Source: Alphaproteobacteria bacterium
GTDB taxonomy: Bacteria; Pseudomonadota; Alphaproteobacteria; UBA9655
Assembly (NCBI GenBank): GCA_019749915.1
Contig: JAIEPE010000003.1
Coordinates: forward strand, 1-64,000
Direction of reading: 5' to 3'
Length of the DNA stretch: 64,000 bases
The position numbers and the translations under genes are program-made. Below are positions 1 through 8,840 of the stretch, piece by piece. Each line of letters starts with the position of its first letter. Position 1 is the stretch's first letter. Under the pieces are notes generated by a model that saw only the letters and a program-made list of their open reading frames with translations, was not told the DNA's origin and made no database searches.

Positions 1-1831
1 CAAGCCATTGATCTGCATCCGCATCCTCTTGGTTTTTACTTAAATTCCTTTGTTGAGAAGATTGAATCTGTGGCTTTTGTTGTTTGTCCAACTTCTCATC
101 TCCTTTTTTATGCTGAGAGTCTCCTTGGTTCTCTTTTCCTGGAGTGTCAGAAGGATTCTGATCGTTTTTGTATTCGTCATTGAATTCCTTGCTTTCTTTC
201 TTTTCTTTTTCATCACCTGTTTTTTGCTCATTTTCTTTAGAAGATTGATTCTGACCCGTATCTTTATTTTCTTTAGATTTCTTTTGTGAGGAATCATTGT
301 TTTGAGAGGAATCCTTGCCCTGATTCTCTTTGTTATCTTGCTTTTGCTTTTCATCTGACGAAGAGTCATCTTTCCCCTTCTGGTCTTTGTTTTCAGCTTT
401 TTTATCTTGATCTTCTTTCTCTTGTTCTTTTTCCTTTTGTTTTTTCTGCTGTTCTAACATGGCTTTGAGAATTTCTAGGTTATGCTTGGCTTTGGCATGA
501 CTTGGGTTTTTTTGAAGAACCATCTCATAGGCCCCTATGGCTTCTTCAACCTTTTGTTGCTGAGCCAGGGCATTTCCAAGATTGTATAAGGCATCCATTG
601 CAACTTCTGGGCGTTGCGTTCCACGAAATAGTTTTTCAGCTTCATAAAAATGCCCAGCTTTATATTGAGCAACACCTTGACGGTAGGAATCCTTGAATTT
701 CTCTGTAGCCATTTCATAATCACCCCGCTCAAGAGCTTCCTTTCCGAGCTGATCCTCATTTTGAAAGAAGTCGTGAAAAGATGTGGCTTGTGTTTCTTGG
801 ATATTGAATGAGATCCATAATAAGAACAAAGGAAAAATAAATCCTCTTCTAAACCACAATAAGAGGAGAGCCATCGCGGGAAAAACAAACAAGTAAAAAT
901 CATCTTCCCAATGACGGATTTTTTGCTGTGTCTTTTCTTCTGAATTGACCTTTTCTTTAATCTGGTTGAGTAAAGCTTGAATATCTTCATCAGAATAGTG
1001 AGTATCAAAATACTGTCCATTCCCGGCTTGGCTTATCTCTTTCAATTTGTTTTTTTCTAACTTCGATAAAACGATCTCCCCATTTTTTTTAATAAAATTA
1101 CCATTGGAATCCTTCATGGGAGCCCCTTCTTCTGTCCCCATACCAAGGGTGTGAATCTTCAGGCCATCTTGAGCAAGTTTTCGAGTCGTGGCAATGGCAT
1201 CTGAATCTTCAAATCCACCATCGGAAATAACAAGAATAGATTTGTTATGTCCAGGAGCTGAGGTCAGCAAATGAGACGCCATTATCAGGGCCGGAGAAAG
1301 CCTGCTTCCTTGGACGTATACTAAATCTGTTCCAATAGATGATAGAAAATGTCGAGTTGTTTCTCGGTCATCTGTTAAGGGAGTAATCATATGAGGATCA
1401 GCCGCAAAGGCGATTAACCCAATTTTCACGCCTTGTGAAAGATTTAAAATATCCTCAATTTTCTGACGAGCCCGAATCAAGCGAGAAGGCTTTACATCAT
1501 CTGCGTCCATGGATTTAGATACATCTAAAAGAATGCAAAGACTTTGATCAGGAATAAAAGTATCCAAATCACGATACCTCCATAAAGGCCCAGCTAAAGC
1601 AACTATCAACAAAGTCCATAAGCTAGACCATAAAAGAAGTGATTTCCAATAGCGCTTTTCAACCTTATTGATAAGAAGATGAGGGAGAAGTTCTTTATCG
1701 ATAAATGATTCTAGACGTGATGTTGTTGCTCCGCGGTTATTAAAAAAATAATGAAGTAACCACACTAGAGGAATAAAAAGTAATCCCAAAAACCAAAGGC
1801 CATTTTCAAAATGAAAATGATTAAATTCCAT
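1..1831 (-). CDS. BatB/BatC-type protein: VWA domain plus TPR, 3' end outside window
   Basis: I translated this frame by hand; it is open from the ATG at 1831 to the left edge, so the C-terminus is missing. Two N-terminal membrane segments are followed by a von Willebrand factor A domain with a MIDAS motif DVSKSM near residue 102 and a later DGGFED. A further hydrophobic segment lies near residues 315-335. Tetratricopeptide-like helices follow (about 345-455, with GNALAQQQKVEEAIGAYEMV). The tail is very rich in K, E, Q, N, D and S and reads NQEDADADQWL at the edge. In other bacteria BatB (VWA) and BatC (TPR) are often separate; here they are one chain. The start overlaps the end of the preceding batA gene by 11 bases, indicating translational coupling. 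Family knowledge links Bat proteins to envelope stress or aerotolerance, but the exact role is unsettled. Confidence 0.85.
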   Translation of the reverse strand, partial: MEFNHFHFENGLWFLGLLFIPLVWLLHYFFNNRGATTSRLESFIDKELLPHLLINKVEKRYWKSLLLWSSLWTLLIVALAGPLWRYRDLDTFIPDQSLCILLDVSKSMDADDVKPSRLIRARQKIEDILNLSQGVKIGLIAFAADPHMITPLTDDRETTRHFLSSIGTDLVYVQGSRLSPALIMASHLLTSAPGHNKSILVISDGGFEDSDAIATTRKLAQDGLKIHTLGMGTEEGAPMKDSNGNFIKKNGEIVLSKLEKNKLKEISQAGNGQYFDTHYSDEDIQALLNQIKEKVNSEEKTQQKIRHWEDDFYLFVFPAMALLLLWFRRGFIFPLFLLWISFNIQETQATSFHDFFQNEDQLGKEALERGDYEMATEKFKDSYRQGVAQYKAGHFYEAEKLFRGTQRPEVAMDALYNLGNALAQQQKVEEAIGAYEMVLQKNPSHAKAKHNLEILKAMLEQQKKQKEKEQEKEDQDKKAENKDQKGKDDSSSDEKQKQDNKENQGKDSSQNNDSSQKKSKENKDTGQNQSSKENEQKTGDEKEKKESKEFNDEYKNDQNPSDTPGKENQGDSQHKKGDEKLDKQQKPQIQSSQQRNLSKNQEDADADQWL

Positions 1832-2834
1832 AGGTGATTCTCCTATAGAAAGGGAATAAGGATAAAATGAGCAACAGAACAACTGCAATGCCTAATGGAT
1901 AGCGGTAAAGTGGCTTTTGAATCAAATAGGTACGCACATTTGATTTTGTTTTTTCAAGTTGGTTAATTTTGTCATAAATATCTTGTAAAGCAAACTGATC
2001 CCTTGCTCGGAAGTACTTCCCATCCGTTATGGTGGCAATCTCTTTTAGTAGATCTTCATCCATGGGAACCTTAACTATTTGAATCCCCCCATGATTATCG
2101 GGAAAAGGAACGGGGCCATTTTTACCTGCTCCTATAGCGTAAATGCGGATCCCATATTGCTTGGCGAGCTTTGCAGCTTCTAGGGGAGGAATGGAACTCG
2201 CCGTATCCATCCCATCCGTAAGAAGGATAATGACACGCGATCCTTCTGGACGCTCTCTTAAGTTTCTCACCCCCAGGCCAATTGCATCACCAATTGCGGT
2301 GCCAAAGCCTGCTAACCCCGGAACAGCATGATTGAGCATGTAATCAACAGATAAGGTATCTAATGTAAGGGGGACTTGGAGAAACGCATTCTCTCCAAAC
2401 AAGATAAGTCCTATGCGGTCCCCTTGTCTCTCACGTATAAATTTTCCTACTACCTCTTTCGTAACGTCAAGGCGGCTTATTATTTTTGCTTTTGTAGAAA
2501 AATCAAGGGCCTGCATCGAGCCAGAAATATCAACGGCCAACATTAAGTCGTAGCCCTCATTTTGAATTTGACTGTATTGATCCACCAACTGAGGTCGCAT
2601 GACCGCAAGAACTAAAAAAAGCCAGGATAAGGAGATGATTACCAAAAACAACCAATCGGAAGGCCTCCCCTTTTGCTGATGCCCAGGAAATGCTTTTTGC
2701 AAAGGAGATAAGTCTGGAAAGCGCAGTTCAGGAGTTGTTTTCATTTCTGACTTCTTACTTTTTTGTAAAAGCAAACGCACAACCAGAGGAAGAGGAAGCA
2801 AGAGACAAAGCCAGGGCCAATGAAACATAAACAT
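1821..2834 (-). CDS. BatA-like VWA-domain membrane protein
   Basis: A 337-residue protein with an N-terminal membrane segment, a second one near residues 60-78, and a VWA domain whose metal-ion-dependent adhesion site DISGSM is near residue 102, with LLTDGMD further on. A C-terminal membrane segment lies at about 312-330. This is the BatA layout: a large periplasmic VWA domain between membrane anchors. I chose the ATG at 2834 because it overlaps the upstream stop codon as TAATG; a GTG four codons earlier is possible. It sits fourth in a MoxR-DUF58-DUF4381-BatA-BatB operon. VWA domains with intact MIDAS bind metal and protein partners, and MoxR ATPases are thought to act as chaperones for them. 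Confidence 0.88.
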   Translation of the reverse strand: MFMFHWPWLCLLLPLPLVVRLLLQKSKKSEMKTTPELRFPDLSPLQKAFPGHQQKGRPSDWLFLVIISLSWLFLVLAVMRPQLVDQYSQIQNEGYDLMLAVDISGSMQALDFSTKAKIISRLDVTKEVVGKFIRERQGDRIGLILFGENAFLQVPLTLDTLSVDYMLNHAVPGLAGFGTAIGDAIGLGVRNLRERPEGSRVIILLTDGMDTASSIPPLEAAKLAKQYGIRIYAIGAGKNGPVPFPDNHGGIQIVKVPMDEDLLKEIATITDGKYFRARDQFALQDIYDKINQLEKTKSNVRTYLIQKPLYRYPLGIAVVLLLILSLFPFYRRITYGI

Positions 2835-3304
2835 TATTTCACCCACCTTCTTATGGCTTTTATAAAATCAAGAACTTCCTCAAGAGAAACGGTTAGAGAT
2901 GAAGGAGAGTAGGGAGCTTCAACCAGAATCTTTCCTTTCGTTTCCCAATCAAATTGTTTGGGATCATGTTTCTTAAGCCAGGAAAGCCAAACTTTTCCTT
3001 CAAGACCAGCGCATTCAACACGAGAATATTGATGCATTGCAATACGTCTTAATAATTCAGAAAGTTGAACCACGGTTGCTTGAGTATTTTCTTCACACAG
3101 ATTTTTCTCAAAATCGGAGAGTTGGTTTAAAATTAAGTATTGCCAGCTTCGCTTAAGAGTTTGTTTTTTAAAATAGAGGATGAAAAGTCCTATAACAAAT
3201 ATGATAATAAGAATGAGAAGTAGCCACCACCCCGGGCCAAGCGGCCAGCAACTGATGGGATCAAGCCCCTCAATATCATAGAGCTTTTTGAGTGGATCAT
3301 TCAT
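2834..3304 (-). CDS. DUF4381 domain membrane protein
   Basis: A 156-residue protein with a short N-terminal segment containing the proline/glycine-rich stretch WPLGPGWW, one strong membrane helix at about residues 26-46, then a cytoplasmic helical domain. This matches DUF4381, which typically lies between DUF58 and BatA genes. The start ATG overlaps the stop of the DUF58 gene as ATGA, and its own stop overlaps the batA start, so all are probably translated from one message. The biochemical role is not known. Confidence 0.8.
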   Translation of the reverse strand: MNDPLKKLYDIEGLDPISCWPLGPGWWLLLILIIIFVIGLFILYFKKQTLKRSWQYLILNQLSDFEKNLCEENTQATVVQLSELLRRIAMHQYSRVECAGLEGKVWLSWLKKHDPKQFDWETKGKILVEAPYSPSSLTVSLEEVLDFIKAIRRWVK

Positions 3305-4218
3305 TTCTTAGGCCTTCTTACTTGGGTATGTTTTAAGCCTAAAAATAACACATTCCCCGCATCTACTTCTGTCCCAATTGGAATCATACCAATTTTAAGC
3401 TTAGAAGCAATTTTGTGGAGACTTTCTCTCTCTTTTAGCCATAGCGTTGTGTAGTGTTCTCTTCCTTCCTGACTCTCTGTATCAACTAAAAATCTTTCTG
3501 AATTGTTCGCAGAAAATAATAAAAGACCAACCGCAGGGATATCTTTATCTATAGGATCATCAATCGGGATGAGGATAATATCACAACGTTTACGAAGGGC
3601 ACTTAACTGCTTTTCTAACGCAGAATTTACGAGATTAAAGTTGCCGATAATATAAACAAGGGCTCCAGTAGGGGCTGCCTTATTCATATGGATGAGGGCT
3701 GCTTCTAATGGAATGTAGGGTGCATTATCATTTATATTTGTTTGACTGAGTTGTTTAAACATTTTCAACAAAGGTTTAGAAGAACGCTGTGGGGAGAAAA
3801 AATGAATACCCGCTGGTACATCACCAAAAAGACAAGCCCCAAGCCTGTCGTGATTGATGGTGGCTTGCCATCCCAACAAAGCAGCTACTCTTGCAGCTTG
3901 TATCGATTTGAAGGTTCCTTTTGTTCCAAAACGCATGGAAACATTTACATCCACACATAAGATAACACTGCGCTCACGTTCTTCTCGAAAAATTTTTGTA
4001 TGAGGTCTTCCTGTTCTGGCCGTGACTCTCCAATCAATGGCTCGAATATCATCCCCAGGTTCATAGGTGCGTACCTCTTCAAATTCCAACCCCTGACCTC
4101 GAAAAGGGGAATAATAACCTCCAGCAGCAACTGAAGAGACAGCCCGTTCAGACATATAACAGAGTTGGGAAACCTTATATTTTAGCGCAACTAAATCAGC
4201 AAAACTGGGGTATAACAT
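3301..4218 (-). CDS. DUF58 domain-containing protein
   Basis: A 305-residue soluble protein. The DUF58 signature is clear at about residues 45-80: E-VRTYEPGDD-RAIDWRVTAR. A VWA-like part follows, with VDVNVSM as a degenerate MIDAS-like stretch. There is no membrane segment. DUF58 proteins are encoded beside MoxR ATPases in a very wide range of bacteria and are thought to be their partners or clients. The gene starts 9 bases after moxR ends and runs into DUF4381 through an ATGA overlap. Length and motif order are normal. Confidence 0.88.
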   Translation of the reverse strand: MLYPSFADLVALKYKVSQLCYMSERAVSSVAAGGYYSPFRGQGLEFEEVRTYEPGDDIRAIDWRVTARTGRPHTKIFREERERSVILCVDVNVSMRFGTKGTFKSIQAARVAALLGWQATINHDRLGACLFGDVPAGIHFFSPQRSSKPLLKMFKQLSQTNINDNAPYIPLEAALIHMNKAAPTGALVYIIGNFNLVNSALEKQLSALRKRCDIILIPIDDPIDKDIPAVGLLLFSANNSERFLVDTESQEGREHYTTLWLKERESLHKIASKLKIGMIPIGTEVDAGNVLFLGLKHTQVRRPKK

Positions 4219-4227
4219 AGGATCACC

Positions 4228-5220
4228 TTAGGGGATGGCTACAGCCTCAAGCAATCTTTTGATAATTCTCTCGCGCCCAATGCCTTCCATAGCAGCTTCC
4301 GTAGAGGGAATAATCCGATGGCGAAGAACAGGCAGTGCTATCTTCTGTACATGATGAGGGGTCACATACTCATTCCCCCATAACCAAGCCAGAGCCTTTG
4401 CGCAGCGGATTATGGCCAATGTGGCTCTTGGTGAAGCGCCATAGGCAATCCATTGTGCGAGTTTTTCATCATACTGCGTTGGCATGCGTGTGGCAGTGAC
4501 AAGGGAAACCACGTAATCCTTTAATTTATTGTTCATGGGTATCTCGGAAGCTTCCTTACGGGCACTTATGATTTCTTCCTGTGTTGTTACGGATGGAAAT
4601 GAAGCTGTCTGTTCCTTTTCCATAAGATCAATAATTTGTCGTTCCTCTTCTGGGGTTGGGTAATCAACAACGATATGCATCAAAAAGCGATCCAACTGGG
4701 CTTCAGGAAGAGTGTAAGTCCCTTCTTGCTCAATCGGATTCTGGGTCGCAAGCACCATATAAAGCTCCGGAAGTTTATAAGTTTGGTGACCAACAGTGAT
4801 TTGCTTTTCTTCCATTGCTTCTAAAAGAGAAGACTGGACTTTAGCCGGTGCACGGTTAATTTCATCCGCTAAAAGGATATTGTTAAAAAGTGGCCCCTTG
4901 CGAAAAGTAAAATTGCTTTTCTCATGAACGTATATTTCTGTCCCAATAAGATCAGAAGGCAGCAAATCTGGCGTAAATTGGATACGATGAAAGTCAGCTT
5001 GAATTCCCTTTGCAATTGCTTTTGCAGCGGTTGTTTTTGCAAGCCCTGGCATACCTTCAATAAGGACATGTCCGTCAGCTAGAAGAGAAACCAAGAGATT
5101 TTCAATTAAGTCTTTTTGTCCAATAATATGACTATCGATAGATTCTTGAAGAGATTCTAATCCACGCATTTCATTTTTTGATGAGCTTCTTTCAAAAGTT
5201 TGCTTATTTTCTTTCCTCAT
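4228..5220 (-). CDS. MoxR-family AAA+ ATPase
   Basis: A 330-residue AAA+ ATPase. The Walker A motif is GMPGLAKTT (about residues 56-64), the Walker B is ILLADEINRAP (about 115-125), and the AAA lid at about 235-330 is rich in arginine and typical of the AAA_3/AAA_lid_2 pair. MoxR proteins couple ATP hydrolysis to the maturation of VWA-domain proteins, and the four following genes encode exactly such partners. It is the first gene of the operon. The next gene upstream (LysR) is also on the minus strand and ends 105 bases away, so the operon promoter should lie in that gap. Confidence 0.92.
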   Translation of the reverse strand: MRKENKQTFERSSSKNEMRGLESLQESIDSHIIGQKDLIENLLVSLLADGHVLIEGMPGLAKTTAAKAIAKGIQADFHRIQFTPDLLPSDLIGTEIYVHEKSNFTFRKGPLFNNILLADEINRAPAKVQSSLLEAMEEKQITVGHQTYKLPELYMVLATQNPIEQEGTYTLPEAQLDRFLMHIVVDYPTPEEERQIIDLMEKEQTASFPSVTTQEEIISARKEASEIPMNNKLKDYVVSLVTATRMPTQYDEKLAQWIAYGASPRATLAIIRCAKALAWLWGNEYVTPHHVQKIALPVLRHRIIPSTEAAMEGIGRERIIKRLLEAVAIP

Positions 5221-5325
5221 TTTTTATCTCTTAATTTAATAACTCTCTTTTTAAGAATTAGGTATGTTTTGTCGTTTTTTCAACGGGGATAAATGAGATT
5301 TTTTGGCAAAAACTCTTATATCTAC

Positions 5326-6189
5326 TCAATAACTTATATGGAAATCATCTAATTTCTTTAAAACAAATTTCTCAAAGCTATTTATAGAATTATTTTTTTC
5401 TGATTTCTTTAAAAAAGAAATATGAACTTTCTCAAGTTTTGGAAGAAGATTACTAATATAAGTGAGATTTTTTGGAATCATATTTTTTGGTAGCACAGTT
5501 ACCCCCAATCCAGCTTTAACAGCAGCTAAGGTGCCAGCATAACTTGAGCTCGTATAAACAATACGCCACTTAAACTCTGCAGTTTCTAAAGCTTGAAGAG
5601 AACGTGTTCGATAAATGCAGGGCTGGGGAGAGAGGACGAGCGGAAGAGGCTGTTCTTTATCAAGGGTATCTTTTAAGTTCTGGTTACAAACCCACTCTAA
5701 GGATTCTGTAAACAGATTAACGCCATAGGGGAAATCTTTAGGGCAAGCCATTTTCGTTAAAACAATATCAAATTCACCATTCTTGAATCGTTCCAAAAGA
5801 GTAAGAGTTAGGTCACATTCTACGTTTAGCAAAATGCCAGGATGAACTCGGGAAAAATCTGCAAGCACATCTGCCAAAAAAAAGGTGGCAAAATCTTCAG
5901 GAACTCCAAAACGGATTTCTCCTTTAAGGTGATGTTCTTTAAAACGAGAAATGACCTCGTAGTGTAAGGAGACGATTCGTTGTGCATAGTTGAAAAAAAT
6001 TTCTCCTTCGGTTGTTAAAGAAACAGTTTTTTCTCTTTTTAAAAGAGAAACTCCGAGGGTTTCCTCTAGCTTAGAAATTTGCTGACTAACTGCTGATTGT
6101 GTGCGCCCTACTCTTTCTCCTGCTTTTGTGAAACTGCCAGTTTCAGCTACTGATAAAAAGCATTGAAGAGCAAGATGATCAAACATCAT
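5326..6189 (-). CDS. LysR-family transcriptional regulator
   Basis: A 287-residue protein with an N-terminal winged helix-turn-helix (about residues 4-62; QCFLSVAETGSFTKAGERVG and SAVSQQISKLEETLG are typical LysR). A periplasmic-binding-protein-like effector domain covers about 88-280. It is transcribed away from the sbtA-like transporter, and a T-N11-A palindrome lies between the two start codons. LysR proteins usually regulate the divergent gene and themselves, so it probably controls the transporter in response to a small ligand. Which ligand cannot be read from the sequence. Confidence 0.92.
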   Translation of the reverse strand: MMFDHLALQCFLSVAETGSFTKAGERVGRTQSAVSQQISKLEETLGVSLLKREKTVSLTTEGEIFFNYAQRIVSLHYEVISRFKEHHLKGEIRFGVPEDFATFFLADVLADFSRVHPGILLNVECDLTLTLLERFKNGEFDIVLTKMACPKDFPYGVNLFTESLEWVCNQNLKDTLDKEQPLPLVLSPQPCIYRTRSLQALETAEFKWRIVYTSSSYAGTLAAVKAGLGVTVLPKNMIPKNLTYISNLLPKLEKVHISFLKKSEKNNSINSFEKFVLKKLDDFHISY

Positions 6190-6229
6190 AAGAATCTCTA
6201 ATTTATAAAATTAAAATTATTAACTTTCC

Positions 6230-6244
6230 TTATCATGAGGATAA
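6230..6244. promoter_or_regulatory. Candidate LysR-type operator (T-N11-A)
   Basis: TTATC-ATGAG-GATAA is a perfect 5-bp inverted repeat with a 5-bp spacer, which contains the T-N11-A pattern recognised by LysR proteins. It lies between the divergent LysR gene (start 6189) and the transporter (start 6288), about 44 bp from the transporter start. Confidence 0.5.
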
Positions 6245-6287
6245 ATGCATAGAATGTCTAGAGCAAATGATATTCTGAGAAAAGCTG

Positions 6288-7262
6288 ATGACAATTTTAA
6301 CATTATTTACTCAAAACCTGTTATCTCCAACAATTCTCTTTTTCTTATTAGGGATTTTTTCAGGATTTATAAAATCAGACCTTGTTATACCCGATAGCAT
6401 CGGTCGGTACCTTTCCATTTATTTAATGATGGCTATTGGTTTTAAAGGAGGTGTTGCCCTTACGAGCACACCAGAAATAAATGTTCAAGTCATATCCCTG
6501 CTTTTGGTTGGCTTTGGAATTGGGTTTCTTCAACCGTTTGTTGCATATACACTATTAAAAATAACAACAAAATTAGATCGCGCAACAGCTGCAGCAGTTT
6601 CTGCTCACTATGGATCTATTAGTGTTGTTACTTTTGCTACTGCTGTAAGTTTTTTACAAGAGGCACATATCCTCTATGCTGGTTATATTGTTGCGGTTCT
6701 TGCTCTTATGGAAGCCCCAGCAATTTTTTCGGGCTTAATGATTGCTAATCACCGCTTATCTAAGGAATTAGAAAGAAAGAAAAGTAATTTGAGAGAAATT
6801 TTTACAAATGGAGCTATATTGCTATTAATGGGATCATTTCTCATAGGTATTTTAACGGGAAAGGAAGGTTTAGAAAAAATGACAGGATTTCTTATTGATC
6901 CTTTTCAAGGCTTTTTAGGCCTTTTCCTTCTAGATATGGGGCTTTTAGTATCGAGGCAAGCTCATCACCTAAAAGAATTTAGTCCTAGCTTATTTGTCTT
7001 TGGTATCTACATGCCTTTGATTGGAGGGGTACTTGGTGCAGGGGTCAGCAAAACATTGGGATTAGATATTGGTACAAGTATGCTGTTTATGGTTCTTTGT
7101 TCCAGCGCCTCCTATATTGCGGTTCCTGCTGCAATGCGAACAGCTCTTCCCAACGCAAAAGCCGGGGTCTATATTCCTCTTTCTTTAGGAATTACATTTC
7201 CTTTTAATATATTATTTGGGATACCTTTTTATTTTTTAATTGCAGAACGCATTCTAAATTAG
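6288..7262 (+). CDS. SbtA-like sodium-dependent bicarbonate transporter
   Basis: A 324-residue polytopic membrane protein with about ten hydrophobic segments. The N-terminal half reads LLSPTILFFLLGIFSGFIKSD and later LMMAIGFKGG, and the C-terminal half has SSASYIAVPAAMRTALPNA. These are hallmarks of the SbtA/DUF897 family of high-affinity bicarbonate/sodium symporters first described in cyanobacteria. Heterotrophic homologues exist and their substrate is less certain. It is followed 12 bases later by a DUF6671 gene, with which it is probably co-transcribed, and it is divergent from a LysR regulator. No PII-like SbtB gene is next to it. Confidence 0.85.
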   Translation: MTILTLFTQNLLSPTILFFLLGIFSGFIKSDLVIPDSIGRYLSIYLMMAIGFKGGVALTSTPEINVQVISLLLVGFGIGFLQPFVAYTLLKITTKLDRATAAAVSAHYGSISVVTFATAVSFLQEAHILYAGYIVAVLALMEAPAIFSGLMIANHRLSKELERKKSNLREIFTNGAILLLMGSFLIGILTGKEGLEKMTGFLIDPFQGFLGLFLLDMGLLVSRQAHHLKEFSPSLFVFGIYMPLIGGVLGAGVSKTLGLDIGTSMLFMVLCSSASYIAVPAAMRTALPNAKAGVYIPLSLGITFPFNILFGIPFYFLIAERILN

Positions 7263-7274
7263 ATCCGTATTAAA

Positions 7275-8111
7275 ATGATTTATAAAGATAAATACTGCGT
7301 ACTCAATACACTCCATTCCAAGTCAGAAGCTATTTCTGAACCTTTTTTAAAAGAGTTAGGAATCAGAGTGATTGAGCAAAAAGTAGACACCGATCAACTT
7401 GGAACATTCTCAGGAGAAGTGGAACGTCCTGGTACGATGTTTGAGGTTTTAAAGAAGAAGTGTGAAATGGGACTTGAATTTAGTCGCTTTAGTCTTGGGA
7501 TTGCGAGTGAAGGAAGTTTTGGGCCCCATCCCAGCATTCCCTTTTTAGCCTGTGATTATGAAGCCCTTATATTCATGGACAGTGAAAAAGATTTTTTTGT
7601 TTATGAAGCCATTGTCTCTGAAAAAACAAACTATAGATCAAAAGATATAAATCAAGAAGATGAGTTTTTCGAATTTGCAGAGGCTGTAAAATTTCCTTCC
7701 CATGGAATTATCGTGCGACCTTTGGAATGGGAAGATAAATCTATTATCTTCAAAGGGATAAAGACATTAGAAAAATTTTATCATGCCTTTAAATTTTGTC
7801 AAAAATCATCATCGAGCAAAACTGTACGGCTTGAAACAGATATGAGAGCTCATATGAATCCTACTAGGATGATCGTTATTAGAGAAGTAGCTCAAAAATT
7901 ATGTGAGCGTCTAAAAGTGAAATGTCCAAAATGCAAAATGCCTGGGTGGGGAAAGGTGGGTGTTTTAAAAGGTCTTGAATGTAGTGAGTGTGGCTCACCA
8001 ACAGAATGGATAAAAGAAGAACTTTTTGGATGTGTGAAATGTCCTTATGAACAGCGTATTAAAAAAGAGGATAAAGTTGGCCCCGAGAATTGTGCCTATT
8101 GTAATCCTTAA
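7275..8111 (+). CDS. DUF6671 family protein with C-terminal zinc-ribbon cysteines
   Basis: A 278-residue soluble protein. The N-terminal two thirds contain the stretch GSFGPHPSIPFLACDYEAL, which I associate with DUF6671. The last 65 residues carry four CxxC pairs (CPKC, CSEC, CVKC, CAYC), consistent with two zinc-ribbon-like sites. It follows the transporter by 12 bases. The family has no established function. The cysteine pairs suggest metal or nucleic-acid binding, but that is inference. No membrane segment or signal peptide is visible. Confidence 0.72.
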   Translation: MIYKDKYCVLNTLHSKSEAISEPFLKELGIRVIEQKVDTDQLGTFSGEVERPGTMFEVLKKKCEMGLEFSRFSLGIASEGSFGPHPSIPFLACDYEALIFMDSEKDFFVYEAIVSEKTNYRSKDINQEDEFFEFAEAVKFPSHGIIVRPLEWEDKSIIFKGIKTLEKFYHAFKFCQKSSSSKTVRLETDMRAHMNPTRMIVIREVAQKLCERLKVKCPKCKMPGWGKVGVLKGLECSECGSPTEWIKEELFGCVKCPYEQRIKKEDKVGPENCAYCNP

Positions 8112-8159
8112 TTTATAATGCTGTCTTTTCAAAATTGAGTAACCCCTCTATCCCAGTTT

Positions 8160-8813
8160 TTAATATCCCGCTAGCATTGGAAACTCGTTCTTAATTCCCG
8201 TCATGATGAAGCTAATGCCAATAGATGCAACAATTAAGGCTGTGATTCGTGTAGATATATTAATCCCCGTTTTCCCAATTAATTTTTCAATTGGTAATGC
8301 AGCCCATAAAACAAGAGCTATTAAAAAGGCAACAATAATACTTGCAAAAATCAATAATATTTTATAGGACCAGGACTTAGCATCGCTGGCATATGTCATC
8401 AACATACTAAGCTCTGCTGGTCCGGCCAACATCGGAAAAGCAAGCGGTGTAATTGCAATTTCTTTTATATTTTCTTCTGCCTCTTCATTCTCTCCTTTTG
8501 TTTGGTTAACACGGCTGTATCGTGCTTGAAACATATTAAACGCGATAAAAAGCATAAGAAGGCCACCAGTAATACGAAAATCATTGAGACCAATGTTAAA
8601 AAAAATCAATATTTGCTTTCCGATTAATACTGCACTAATAAAGAAGATGGCAACAGCAATTGAGGCGGTAATAATAATCTTATGGCGCAAAGAAAAAGTT
8701 TCGCTTGAAGTAAGTGATAGGAATACAGGAATAACGCCAATCGGGTTAGCAATGGCAAATAAAAATAGCACTGTTCCAATAAATTTATTCAAATCTATGT
8801 CTATTAAAAACAT
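8160..8813 (-). CDS. MarC family (UPF0056) inner-membrane protein
   Basis: A 217-residue protein with six predicted membrane helices. Family features are the N-terminal FLFAIANPIGVIPVFLSLT, the central ITPLAFPMLAGPAELSMLM, and the C-terminal ASIGISFIMTGIK. Length is normal for MarC/UPF0056. Early links of MarC to multiple antibiotic resistance were not confirmed, and its function is unknown. A good Shine-Dalgarno-like AGGTGAG precedes the ATG at 8813. It lies downstream of the decayed hsp20 copy, so it may be read from the same heat-shock transcript. Confidence 0.88.
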   Translation of the reverse strand: MFLIDIDLNKFIGTVLFLFAIANPIGVIPVFLSLTSSETFSLRHKIIITASIAVAIFFISAVLIGKQILIFFNIGLNDFRITGGLLMLFIAFNMFQARYSRVNQTKGENEEAEENIKEIAITPLAFPMLAGPAELSMLMTYASDAKSWSYKILLIFASIIVAFLIALVLWAALPIEKLIGKTGINISTRITALIVASIGISFIMTGIKNEFPMLAGY

Positions 8814-8840
8814 TTCTCACCTATCAATTTTTTTTATCTA

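Noticed and set aside
535-1020. A 161-codon open frame on the minus strand
   Set aside because: It lies in another frame of the BatB/BatC gene, whose own frame gives VWA and TPR motifs throughout; the rejected frame shows no domain.
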